A stretch of 64,000 bases of DNA, taken from Prorocentrum cordatum (taxonomy: Eukaryota > Sar > Dinophyceae > Prorocentrales > Prorocentraceae). Every line of letters begins with the position of its first letter. The first letter of the stretch is position 1. The stretch covers positions 98,651 to 162,650 of the forward strand of contig CAUYUJ010014761.1 in the NCBI GenBank assembly GCA_963575745.1, in the 5' to 3' direction. Below the pieces are notes generated by a model. It had not been told where the DNA came from and ran no database searches. It worked only from the letters and a program-made list of their open reading frames with translations. The position numbers and the translations under genes were made by a program. This document shows positions 19,221 through 28,741 of the stretch, in pieces.

Positions 19221-22200
19221 CTACCGTTCTGCTTGGTTTCGAAACGCTTTCAGCTTGTGCTCCATGCCTTTCGAGGCTCGTCCTTCACATGATTCAATTA
19301 GCTTGCCACCGATTCTGCATTTACCTTCTCCGTCGAAACTCGCTGCGCAGTTCCAGCAGAACCATCTCTTTGCCCGAACTGCGTGTCGCATATCATGACT
19401 TCCGTGTGTGCGATGACCTCCAGCTTGGACTTGATGCTTGTGGTTTCTCGTCCCTGCCGAGTGGCCTGCGCACTTTTTCTTTAGCCAGGTCTTCAGCACA
19501 TCTTTTTTCGTGTAGTCCACACACGACTCTGCGCAGGCTTTACAATGCCAAAGACTAGCCCTATGGGAGAGCACATGCAGCGAGTTCTTGATCAGCTCCT
19601 CGATGTCTTCTTTTTCCTTCAGCTGGTCTTTCTCGTATTGCTTCTGTTTTCTTTTAAGCTCCTTGTCTTCCATGGTCATCGAGGGGTTCTTGCTGATCGC
19701 TTGGAGGGTGGATCTGTACATACGTCTTCTTATCAACATACCAACGGCATTGACCCATTCATAGCAATCCATTTGTCCTCGTGGTATAGCGTGTTCTTCA
19801 GCGGCCTCTCCAGCAAGAACGTCGGCCTGTCTGTTGCCCCACCATGCTTGTAGTGGGTACCCTTGTAGTTCTGCTTCTTCTCGGCTGAGATGACTTTGGA
19901 TGTGTCTTACTAGTACTTCGTCTTCATCTGCCCCTCGTGCTTCAAGTGCCTTGCCCATCTTGTGCCAGAGGTCTGCGTTGCCACCGAGGAATGCCTTCAT
20001 ATGGTACATCTTCTTCTGCCAGCCTTTATTCAGAACATCAGAGTCTGTCCAGAATGTCATCGGCCCTTTTGTCTGGATCAGCGCGTCGATCATGGCATAC
20101 ATTTCTGCTCGATTATTGGATTGTCTCGGGCCAGGCAAGGGTCCTTTGTTACTTCCACGGCTGGATAATTCACTGGCGTGTACTTCAATCCATGCCTATC
20201 CACATCTTCGGTACCTTGGATCGCTCGCATACTCTCCACCACTGCCGTCTCCACATATACATAAAGGTTGCTGCATTGTTCCCACCAGTCGTGGTTGTGT
20301 GCCGTTCTCGAAGCTGATCTGGTCTATGGTGTCGCATGCAGTCGGTGTTGTCCATGATTTGGAGGGGATTCCACGTATCCAGAATGCCGGCATAGACTCA
20401 GCTCCTTCGTGGGCTCTTTGAAGTAGGTGTTGGGAGTCTTCGTAGTCTATATGATCTTCTTTTTCCCCGCAATCTTCCCAAAGTCGGTGGAACTCTGCAT
20501 CTGGCTTGCCACAACTACAGACTCCTTCTCCACCGAATATTTCTGCTTTGCGTGCTCCTGTCCACGTGCCCGCGCAAACTGATACCAGTAGAGCTCCGAA
20601 TTCCTGATGACGACCTTTCTTTTGTAGGGTGTTCAGCTGCTTCTTGACGTCTGTCATGTCCGCGCCGTCTTCTAAGCCTTTCCCATGTCTGTGCTGCGCG
20701 GCTTTTCTCCAGATCTTCTTTTCCACGTCCTTCATCATGTGGTCTATTACTTCAGTGGGGTCTGCTTCATAGCCTTGCCCCATCGCCCATGTATCGCCTT
20801 CGCTATCAGTCCACGTGGTTGGTGAATGTGCGTCCCATCCAATCTCCCATAATTGTAAGATAAGACTTCCAATAATACCTCTTCTGGATTTCCAACGTGC
20901 ACCTATTGCCACCTTCTCCAATCTGCTATAGATGTTGGGCCAAGCTCGTTCCACTGCTGCGTGTATTTCTGGATGTCTCGCCCACATATCGAACCAAGCC
21001 TTGATCTGCGCCTTCGGGATGGTGATGCCTGGATCTTTACCTTCTATCGCGAGTAAGGTACTCAAACATCTTCCCGTCCATGGTCTCCTCAGTGCTTTCG
21101 CGTATTGTCTTCTCGTCATCTTGATTTCGTGTGGTGGACATCCGAATGCCCTGGCTCCATAAAGTAGAGATGCCATTGCTCCTTGTTCCAATACCCTCAT
21201 GATCGGCTTGGTGCCCAGCTTCCTCAGCTTCTTCCCGACGAGGTGGAATCTCTTCCGTGCTTTACGTACTCGTGCTTCGTGTGTTGCTCTGGTTCTTGGC
21301 ATTTTTGCTGCTCGTTCAAGTCCAAGGTCTCGCCCTTCTCGAACTGCCTTCACTTTAATGCCCTTTTTATGTAGCTTCTTGACACTGTTCTTCGTGATCC
21401 TGGCTGAGGGTCCGAATACCACTGATTTGTCCGCCATGTTCAGGTTCTGCTCCTTGAGGTTGTGGTGCAGTGAACTGATATGTTCCACGATATCGTCCTC
21501 CACTGCTCTCACACTGCCGGTAGCACGCAGGCTGATATCATCGAACCATATTCTCGGTGTACTTCTCGGCGCTTCGTGGAGGTGGCTGATGACCGTAACG
21601 TATACCAGAGCTCGTGCTACATTGTTACTATGTCGTGATCCTGCCAATAATGATCTTCCTGCCAGCATCCTTTCACTGTAGCATGCTTCTTGTCGTAGCA
21701 GTCGTGATGTTAGATGCTGTAGCATTGTCATGGCCAGAATACGTAGAGGGAATTTGTGATGTCGGGCCGCTCTGACTGCATAGTTAAACTCTACGCTGTC
21801 GTAGAAGCGCTCGATGTCGATCAGGCCTCCCGCTGTAGCTGCCCCAACTGCGTCTGCTGTTTCATCTCCAATCGACCTGACCATCGCTTCTCTCAAACAG
21901 CTTTGTCCAGGTACTGCTGCGTCCCATGGTTGCTGAACTTCTCGGACCCAATCTCGGACAACTTCTCGGTTCAGCAATTCCCAGCATCTGCCCATCCAGC
22001 TGAGTAGCGCCAGCGCCCTATCGCCACCTGTACTCAAAGACGAAGGCCCAGGTTGGCTTTCCCCTTTGGGTTCTAACATTACTATAGCTTCTAGAATCTG
22101 CCACGGCCAGGCCAAACTCTTCTCGCAGCTGTTGTACATGTCCACGAACTCCTGACGTCCCTGTGTAGGCAATCTTCTCAGGTCCGTCATGCACATTTGG

Positions 22201-22978
22201 TCCACTCCTTTCCCTCGGTCTGGTGCTCCTCGAATAGCTTGGTCCATCTCCTCTAGCGTCCACGTGCGTGGTTCTTCTGCTTGCGCTGCCTGTCTAAGGT
22301 CTTTGAGGAGTTGTACATCTGCATCATCATGTCCTTCTCTCCAGAGCTCCTTGAACGTTTTGGCCTTCGCATCAATCCTGCTTGTCGGTGAGTATTTCTT
22401 CATGTTGTCCTGTATCACTTCCTGCTCGTACCTTTTCGCGTCCTTGGTGATGCGGTGAAAAGTACCTGGCTTCTCCTTGGCCGTGTCTTGGAGCCACTTG
22501 GTGTATGCTCGTCTTCCTTTCGCCAGGTCCTCCTTCAGAGCTTTCCCAGCTTGTTCTTCTGCTTGTGCTTGCATTCCTTCCAGGATGGGGATGTCCTGCT
22601 TCTCGATGTTCAGGAGGCGGTCTTTCCATATCTTCCTGTGCAGCTTGGCCGACGCCGATGTATTTCTGCCCAGTGGTGGTAGCCCTTCGATCGCCAGATA
22701 TCTGCACGTCTTGGCTGCATTCTTGATCATCTCGCTGCCCTTGTGCTTCTTTGAGAGCTGCACGATCGTGTTCAAGGTATTTGCTGTTCTATTCCACCAA
22801 TCCGCCTTGTAGTCCGCAAACCTTGGGTATCGTTGTCCATATTCCTTGACTTCCTTAATCTTCAGTTCTCGCTTTCCACCTCTCCCACAGAACATCTTTC
22901 GATCTTTCAGAGGAACTTTGTAGGCGGTGCAGTAGAAGTTCTCCATGTTCTGCATCAGCTTCGCGTACTGTGTGCCTA
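19221..22978 (-). pseudogene. LINE ORF2: reverse transcriptase, RNase H, tandem zinc modules; in-frame TAG
   Basis: The frame runs from 22978 to a TAG at 19221-19223 and is open except for one TAG at 20196-20198. RT motif A is GGLIDIERFYD (Asp codon at 21818), motif B is the ML-AGRSLLAGSRHSN region, and motif C is IWFDDI (first Asp at 21542). RNase H shows DGSGG, then the stop, then RAEMY, WTDSD and GNRQAD, so the four acidic positions of the family are present around the stop. The stop falls after RRCG, where the intact LINE at 28.7-34.8 kb has Trp (RRCGW), so TGG to TAG is the simplest change. Two C-terminal Cys modules follow (CKAC...C...C and CWNC...C...C). The first codons upstream of 22978 are read-through of the GGA tract and are not part of the protein. 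The N-terminal endonuclease is absent. Confidence 0.85.
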
Positions 22979-23036
22979 GGAGGAGGAGGAGGAGGAGGAG
23001 GAGGGGGAGGGGGAGGGGGAGGGGGGGAGGAGGAGG
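22979..23036. repeat. (GGA)n tract flanking the 5' end of LINE-2
   Basis: GGA and GGGGGA triplets follow CCTAGG at 22975-22980 and mark the truncation point of the LINE. Confidence 0.85.
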
Positions 23037-23533
23037 AAGAGCAAAAGGCTTCGAAATGCACCATGTGCAGTACCCACCTGGCCGCATGCACCCGGTGGCG
23101 CGAGGAACGGGGGCGGCACGAGGCGGGTGGCCTTCTGAGGAGGCGGGATTCTTGTCGTGTGCCACCCAGACCCCTCCGGGAAGCCTTCCTGGACGCCTCC
23201 AGACCCTTCCAAGAAGCCTTCTTCGAAGCCTTCAGGCCCTCGCAAGAAGCCTTCTGAGGATGGGGGTGGCCTTCTGCAGGTCGAGGAGGGGGGGGGGCCT
23301 TCTGACTGAGGGGTCACCCAGGCCCTTCCAAGAAGCCTTCGCAGAAGCCTCCCGGACCTTCCAATAAACCCTCCTGCCTGCGTGCCACTTGCCACACCCC
23401 TCGCCCCCACCCCTTCCTGTGCGCCGCCAGTGCAGGCTGCCTGCGGGCCACCGCATGTTCAGACGTGCGCGGGGTGCGCAGAAAAGTTCTGCCCGAGACT
23501 GGGCGGCTCTGCGACAGTCTCGTCTTCGTTAAG
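23037..23533. other. Unassigned sequence with CTTCCAAGAAGCCTTC words
   Basis: The word CTTCCAAGAAGCCTTC and variants occur at about 23206, 23245 and 23324, a degenerate short repeat. No gene recognised. Confidence 0.5.
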
Positions 23534-23753
23534 CACTACAGGCTCACCGCTGGCTCTCGGTACGGTTCGGTCGGGCATGCCCCCCTGCAGGCGGATTCTG
23601 GAGAAAAAGTGAAGTGCCCCCAAAAAATCCAAAGTAGTGAAATATACCAGACAAATCGTCCCAGATATTATGTTTTGACTATTTTTGAGTTGTCCCCCTG
23701 TAGAGGGACAGGCCCGACTTAACACTACAGGCTCACCGCTGGCTCTCGGTACG
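23534..23753. mobile_element. Foldback element family FB4, copy 1, between 31-bp direct repeats
   Basis: The insert 23565-23722 has inverted ends: GTCGGGCATGCCCCCCTGCAGG on the left and GTCGGGCCTGTCCCTCTACA with GG on the other strand at the right. Identical 31-bp direct repeats (CACTACAGGCTCACCGCTGG start) lie at 23534-23564 and 23723-23753. The AT-rich interior (CAGATATTATGTTTTGACTA) aligns with the copy at 37411-37582 on the opposite strand. The 31-bp repeat could be an unusually long target duplication or a pre-existing tandem repeat. Confidence 0.75.
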
Positions 23754-23879
23754 AGGAGGCAGCGAGTGACCGCTGTGCGAAGCCATGCCACCGCCGCCCC
23801 TCGCCCAACTGGCTGAGACGTCGGCTGCCGCGGCCACTGGCAAGGACGGGGGGGCTGCGTGGCGATGCGCCACGTCAGA

Positions 23880-24090
23880 GGCCTCCTCGATGAGGTCCGA
23901 GTAGAGAGGGTCGGAGGATCGCGCCGCATCGCCAATGCATCGCCGATGCATCGCCGATGCATCGGCGACGTCGGCGGTGCATCGGCAACGCCGGTGCGGA
24001 GAAAATCGGGCTCCACAGCCGCATCTCCAATGCATCGGCGATGCGGCGCTGTCCTCCGACCCCATCTACTCCGGCCCCGTATGGGAGGCC
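23880..24090. mobile_element. Foldback element family FB1, copy 2
   Basis: Left arm GGCCTCCTCGATGAGGTCCG then AGTAGAGAGGGTCGGAGGA. The right arm on the other strand is GGCCTCCCATACGGGGCCGG then AGTAGATGGGGTCGGAGGA. Core words CGATGCATCGGCGACGTCGG and AGAAAATCGGGCTCCACA match copies 1 and 3. Length 211 bp; no open frame of note; no target-site duplication seen. Confidence 0.75.
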
Positions 24091-24343
24091 TGGACACGTG
24101 GGATGGGGCGAAGAGGGCGGCCTTCTTGGAAGGCGGGGTGCTTCTCAGAGGGAATCGTGGGGCTTCCAGGAGAGCGTCTTCGAAGGCGGGGTTGCTTCTG
24201 GGACGTCCCCCCTGCCTTCTGAACGAGGGCCGCCTCTCTCGCCCTTCCCCCCCTTCTGCGCGTCGCCGAGCGACGGCCACTGGTGAGGGAGGGAGGGAAG
24301 AGTCGGCGACTCCGAAGGGTGTGGTTTGCAAAGGGTGTGGTTT

Positions 24344-24539
24344 TCGGGTCGGGCAAAAGGGGGGGATAGCAAAGGGGGGGTTTGAGAATCAGCTCACGGA
24401 GCTGATTTTCCCGGCGCCTCCCGGCGCCGGGAGGCGGCCATGTATCGAGGAATGGGCCCGGCGGCGGGGCCGAAACCAGCTGCATGCAGCAGATTTCGTA
24501 ACCCCCCCTTTCCCAAACCCCCCCTTTCGCCCGACCCGA
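24344..24539. mobile_element. Foldback element FB5 enclosing family D copy 2
   Basis: Left arm TCGGGTCGGGCAAAAGGGGG; right arm on the other strand TCGGGTCGGGCGAAAGGGGG. Pairing extends through a second G7 block to about 40 bp. Inside lie the short palindromes CAGCTCACGGAGCTG and GCTGCATGCAGC and the family D core (24406-24505). No target-site duplication seen. Confidence 0.65.
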
Positions 24540-24679
24540 GCATCCTGGGGGGGGAACGCCCTGGGGGGCGGGCGAGGACCTCGGCAGAGCTCTCCGCCGC
24601 GCTCCGAGGAGGCCCGACGAGGGCAGCGTGGTGCCCCCCAAGCCCCAACGACCCAGACCGCAAACCACACCCCAGCGTA

Positions 24680-24860
24680 ACTCTAGGGCTCCCAACTTCG
24701 CGCTTCGCGCTGCGCGAAGCGCGAATAACTTCGCGCTCTCGCGCCGCCCTCCCAGAAGGAGAATAGGAGGACGAGGAGGAGGGGGAGAAGGAACGAGGAC
24801 CGCGAAGCGCGAAGCGCGAATAACTTCGCGCCCTCGAGGGAGCCCCAGCGTAACTACACC
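24680..24860. repeat. TTCGCGC palindromic cluster
   Basis: CGCGAAGCGCGAATAACTTC occurs at about 24713 and again at about 24803. CCCCAGCGTAACT flanks both sides (about 24671 and 24841). The words are largely self-complementary. This may be another eroded foldback element. Confidence 0.5.
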
Positions 24861-24869
24861 CTCTGCAGC

Positions 24870-25615
24870 CGTCGAAGGAGGGGCGGGAGCGGACTAGATC
24901 TTGCAACCAGACACGTATCCGTCGTCCCGTCTCGGCTGCTGAAGCGGTGCCCCGCACAGCAGAGCAGCAGGGCACGCCCCAGGGGCCGACTGGGCGCTGG
25001 GCTGGCGTGCTGGGAGCTGGGCGACAGAGTTCAGGTGCTGCGCGCCGCCGAGCAGCCTGACCTCCAGCGGCGCAAGCCTGAAAGTCGAAGTGCGTGGCGC
25101 GGCGCCCAGACGACCGCAAGTCGTTCCAGCAACACGCCTCGGTCACCTCGGCGGCTGGCCGGGCTTCAGGAGGGGGCGCAGCAGCAGCCAGCCGCAGACC
25201 GTGATGGCCACGCGGTGGCTGTTGGCCTCCAGCCCGGTGGCCAGCAGCACCAGCTCCCCGAGCACGGCGCAGCTGATGCCTCGGCGGTCCAGAGACGAGG
25301 CCCCGAGGGGCCCCGAGAGCTTGGCGCGCAATTTTTCCGCAATGGGCGTTTTCGCTCGGCTTCGGGCCCCGGGACCTTCGTAGGTCGATCCGCCTCGAGG
25401 CATGCGGCAGAACGATCGGGTCTTGGGCCCCGGTCGTGATCCTTGACGACGTTGAATGTTTTCGCGCCGTCGGATCTGAGGGCCCGAGGGGTGGGGCCCT
25501 GAGGCTGGGAACGGGGTCCCAAGCCGAACCTTCGCTGCTGGGCCGCCACTCCTCCAAGGCCCCATGCTGTGGAGCAGGGCGAACCGAGACAGCGGCAGCT
25601 CCAAACTGGTCCCCG
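24870..25615. other. Unassigned GC-rich sequence
   Basis: Open frames of 100-460 codons on both strands run into the adjacent TCC tract and show no conserved domain. I see no gene. Confidence 0.4.
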
Positions 25616-25620
25616 GACCC

Positions 25621-26152
25621 CTCCCTCCTCCTCCTCCTCCTCCTCGTCCTCCTCCTCCTCCTCCTCCTCCTCCTCCTCCTCCTCCCCTCCTCCTCCCCGT
25701 CCTCCTCCTCCTCCTCCTCCTCCTCCTCCTCCTCCTCCTCCTCCTCCTCCTCGGGGTCTAAGCGCACCTATTTCCCGAGCTGCGCCCAACCGTTCCGACA
25801 AGGGCCCTCCCCGAAGGCCACCTGCCCTCGTCTCGGCTCGCCCTCCCCTGCGCCTTTGAACCACCGAGCGCCCAGCCGGGCGAGGGACTCCAGCGCGCCC
25901 TGCCAGCCGACGTCGCCAACCGCCTGCGCTCCCTGTGGCGCCACGGGCAGGAGGAGGAGGAGGAGGAGGAGGAGGAGGAGGAGGAGGAGGAGGAGGAGGA
26001 GGAGGAGGGAGGAGGGAGGAGGGAGGAGGGAGGAGGGAGAGGAGGAGGAGGAGGAGGAGGAGGAGGAGGAGGAGGAGGAGAGGAGGATGAGGAGGAGGAG
26101 GAGGAGGAGGAGGAGGAGGAGGAGGAGGATTGAGGAGGAGGAGGAGGAGGAG
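25621..26152. repeat. (TCC)n tract and (GGA)n tract in inverted arrangement
   Basis: TCC triplets fill 25621-25755 and GGA triplets fill about 25950-26152, separated by about 190 bp of ordinary sequence. The two tracts are complementary and could pair as a long imperfect hairpin; each alone is a homopyrimidine/homopurine tract. Confidence 0.85.
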
Positions 26153-26550
26153 GTCAGCGCGCGCCACCGAACCTCGGAGCAGGGCGCGCGGAGGCAACGC
26201 CAGGCTGGCGCAGTCACCGCCGCCCGCCCGTCGTCCCCGATCGCGGCCGGGCGCGCCTGCCACTGCCAAGAGGCCTCCAGCGAGGAGCGCATCGCCTCTG
26301 CGGGCAGGCTGGCAAGGGGGGGCCCTGGTAGGATCGCGTCGCGCAGAAGCCAGGACGGAAAACTCGTGGACCATGGGGAGGGGTCCTTGCCAGGCCCCAG
26401 GGCCGTCCACAGGAACGCCTCCGGATGAAAGGCTGATTCCCGGAAGGGGTCCAAACCTCTGGGGAGCGACGTCGTGAATCAGTCACGACGTCGGATGCCG
26501 CGGGATAGCAGAAAAGTGGGCTACCGAGTCAGATCACGTAACGGATTTTG
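26153..26550. other. Unassigned sequence
   Basis: No gene recognised. A short inverted pair GACGTCGTGA / TCACGACGTC lies at 26467-26491. Confidence 0.45.
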
Positions 26551-26552
26551 TC

Positions 26553-26632
26553 TGGCGCCAGGTGCGCCCAGCATATCGAGGAAAGCGCCTGGCGGCGGGG
26601 TCGAAACCAGCCACTTGCAGCAGATTTTGCCC
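26553..26632. repeat. Dispersed repeat family D, copy 3
   Basis: ATATCGAGGAAAGCGCC, then GGCGGCGGGGTCGAAACCAG, then GCAGCAGATTTTG. It matches the copy at 24406-24505 closely and is followed, as there, by a C-rich run. Confidence 0.65.
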
Positions 26633-26845
26633 CCCCCCCCACCCCACCCCCCCTCAACCCCCCTTCCCCCCTTTCCCAATCCCCCCGAGTGGTCCTCGTC
26701 GCCTAGCTTTCGGGTCATAACTCAAGTCCGGCGGTCGATCAGGACGGTCTGGGCCCCCCAGGACGCTCTCGGCGAGGCGCATCTGCCGAAGAGCATCCCG
26801 AGGCCAGGGAACCGCCGAACCCAGACAACCTCCGATTTGTTTTTG

Positions 26846-26930
26846 CAATCCGTGGCCCCAGAGCTTCCGACCCCTTCCCTGGGGGTGGAACGTTCTTCGT
26901 CCTGGATACCTTTTTGATGGTCCTGGGGAA
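26846..26930 (-). repeat. Dispersed repeat family I, copy 7 (weak)
   Basis: On the minus strand it reads CCCCAGGACCATCAAAAAGG, then CCAGGACGAAGAACG, then CAGGGAAGGGGTCGGAAG. Landmarks match family I in order, with many differences. Confidence 0.4.
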
Positions 26931-26934
26931 CGAT

Positions 26935-27235
26935 GTGGCGAGACGAAGCGAGGCGCCGGTCGATCGTCCCGGAGGACGGCCGTACAAGAGCCTGGCGGGG
27001 GCGCCGTAGCGCCGATAGTTCAGTACATATTGAATGTGTGATGATTGATTCGCCCTGGCGCGTACCAGAGATCATACACAAGACGTGCCAGCTCGAGACA
27101 AGCATCCGACCTTGGTAATGAGCTCAGGAGGCCGAAATGAGGAGCCCAGGAGGCCGAACTCTGGAAAAAAACGCAAGGATTCAAATAATCAGACCGTCGG
27201 ACATGAAGGGCAACGTTAGGGTGGGGCCAGCTCAG
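26935..27235. other. Unassigned sequence
   Basis: No gene or repeat recognised. Confidence 0.4.
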
Positions 27236-27239
27236 GGGG

Positions 27240-27420
27240 GGAAACTTCGAGCTGGGGTCGGCGGTGCATCGCTGGTAAATCGGCGAGTGGTCCCCGATAG
27301 CGAATCCTCACGCTCCTAGGCGCAGTGGAGCGGGCCCCTATCGGCGATCGATGATCGATCGGGGGTCTATGCGTCCCCCTCTGAGCCTATCCCCTCGTAG
27401 CGTTGCCCCCTGGTTGTGGG
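27240..27420. repeat. Dispersed repeat family C, copy 1
   Basis: GGGCCCCTATCGGCGATCGA, then GGGGGTCTATGCGTCCCCC, match the right half of the foldback element at 54755-54917 (GGGCCCCTATCGGCGATCAA, then GGGGATCAATGCATCCCCCC). The left half is too diverged to show an arm. Confidence 0.55.
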
Positions 27421-27429
27421 GGGTCATGA

Positions 27430-28235
27430 CGCGGCTCCCTGGCGGCCGTACGGGACGATCTGGGCACCCCCAGAATGCCCCTCGGCGAGGTGCAAGGCTG
27501 GAATATCGTTCAGAATCGATGAAAGAGTCCGATAAGCTAGAACCTCGAATCCCCTGACTTTGTTTCTGATCCACGCATGCCACCGCAGTGGCCCCCCCCT
27601 CCCAGCCCAGCGCCTCCAAGATGGTTCTCTGAAGTCGCTGGATAAGGAATGAAGGATCTTCTTTTCTTGTCGCGGCGAGCCTCGGCCACGAATAGGTTCC
27701 CCGACGCAGATCTCCGGAGCAGCCCGAACTTCCTGAGCCTGAAGCGGCCCTCCCCCCGAACGTTGCAACAATGATTCATGATAGCTATTACGGTGGGGGC
27801 ATCGGATAAGGAAACTTCGGTAAGGAAACCACGGTCTGGAAGCCAGTGGACCTGCAATCGTGGATTGGCCATGGCTATCACCGCCGCCCTCATCAGATAA
27901 GGAAGCCTCCAGGGTCTGGCGTCTCCTGGGCGCATTCCTTAACAAACGCCTCCACCGTGCTCGACTCTCTCCCCCGAAGTTGGCCGGGGAGGGGGGTGCC
28001 CCGCCCCATTTGCGTATCCTGTGATACACACAAACAACCGGTATGCCATTCCCGATGGTTTGGGTTAGCATATAGTCGGACTCGAACGGAGAAGACACGC
28101 GAGAGGACACAAGACCCTTCCGAGGGCCACGTTTCCACAGAAATGCAAGAGGCATGGGTCGCAAGACACAGGACACGAGGGTACCCGTGATCTGGCAGGG
28201 CCGACCTGCTTATCTGGGCCGACGGTATCGGAGCG
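27430..28235. other. Unassigned sequence
   Basis: No gene recognised. Open frames on the minus strand up to 250 codons lack motifs. Confidence 0.45.
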
Positions 28236-28239
28236 TTCC

Positions 28240-28688
28240 CGATGATCCGAAAGCTGCGTTCCCGCTGCAGCGGTGGCCTCATTTTCAGGATCGGCGCTTC
28301 GCTCCAACAGCATTCTGCATTGACTACCCTCGCTTCCAAGAGATACCAAGCGATGCCAAACTACGGCCTGTACCGGCCAGGCCGCTTGACGAGGAGGCGC
28401 GTGGTATGACGTGGTCTTGCCTGGAAGCGAAAGCGGGGTAGGTAATTCACGTTCTGCAGAATGCCGCTCTCGCTCCCGCTGTGCAGAATGCCGCTCTCGC
28501 CCAGGCGCGGGCCACTCGTCTGGATCCGAGCCGTTCCTCATCGCTGTCGCCCCCCCTCCTTTCCCCCTCTCCGCCTTGCCCTGGCCCTCCTGCTCCTCTC
28601 GCCCCTTCCACTCCAATTCGTCGTCGTCCTGCTCCTCTTCCTCCTCCTCCTCCTCCTCCTCCTCCTCCGTCCCCTCCTCCGTTCCTCC
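28240..28688. repeat. Repeat unit K, copy 1, 5' part (interrupted by the LINE)
   Basis: TCCCGCTGCAGCG, then TCAGGATCGGCGCTTCGCTCC, then CAGAATG, then GCGCGGG, then TGGATCCGAG and a TCC tract match 35170-35400 in order. The rest of the same unit resumes after the LINE at 34854 (CACGCGTCGGCGG...). A minus-strand translation conserves a DEE-LGSR motif between copies, so the unit may derive from a coding exon. Confidence 0.6.
28675..28688. repeat. Candidate target-site duplication, left copy
   Basis: TCCTCCGTTCCTCC, identical to 34840-34853. The sequence is pyrimidine-rich, which raises the chance of a fortuitous match, but the interrupting CCGTT is uncommon in the surrounding TCC run. Confidence 0.65.
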
Positions 28689-28689
28689 C

Positions 28690-28711
28690 CCCGTAGCCAT
28701 TTTGGCTCAAG
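28690..28711 (+). promoter_or_regulatory. Relict dinoflagellate spliced leader (DinoSL)
   Basis: Bases 28691-28711 match positions 2-22 of the known DinoSL (CCGTAGCCAT...GGCTCAAG) without a mismatch. The first base is C where the family has A, G or T. In nuclear mRNAs this leader is added by trans-splicing, so its presence in genomic DNA marks reverse transcription of a mature message. It lies 30 nt upstream of the ORF1 start. Confidence 0.93.
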
Positions 28712-28741
28712 AGCTTTGCACGTGAGGGCTTCCGCGCCCTC

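Larger units (their letters stand above)
18572..22978 (-). mobile_element. 5'-truncated LINE retrotransposon (LINE-2)
   Basis: The element runs on the minus strand from the GGA tract at 22979 to a short A7 tail at 18572 that abuts another GGA tract. It carries an ORF2 lacking the APE endonuclease, RT, RNase H, two zinc modules, and about 650 bp of 3' untranslated region containing the hairpins at 18745-18904. No DinoSL is present, as expected for a 5'-truncated copy. Bounds are inferred from where coding similarity and non-GGA sequence stop. Confidence 0.75.

Noticed and set aside
23701-23724. TTAA at the FB4 edge as a piggyBac-type target duplication
   Set aside because: TTAA is present at the right edge and near the left flank, but copy 2 has no TTAA on both sides, and the 31-bp repeat lies outside it.
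28675-28690. Treating the two C residues before the leader as part of the DinoSL
   Set aside because: The family's first base is A, G or T; the extra CC may be target sequence or non-templated addition and cannot be assigned.
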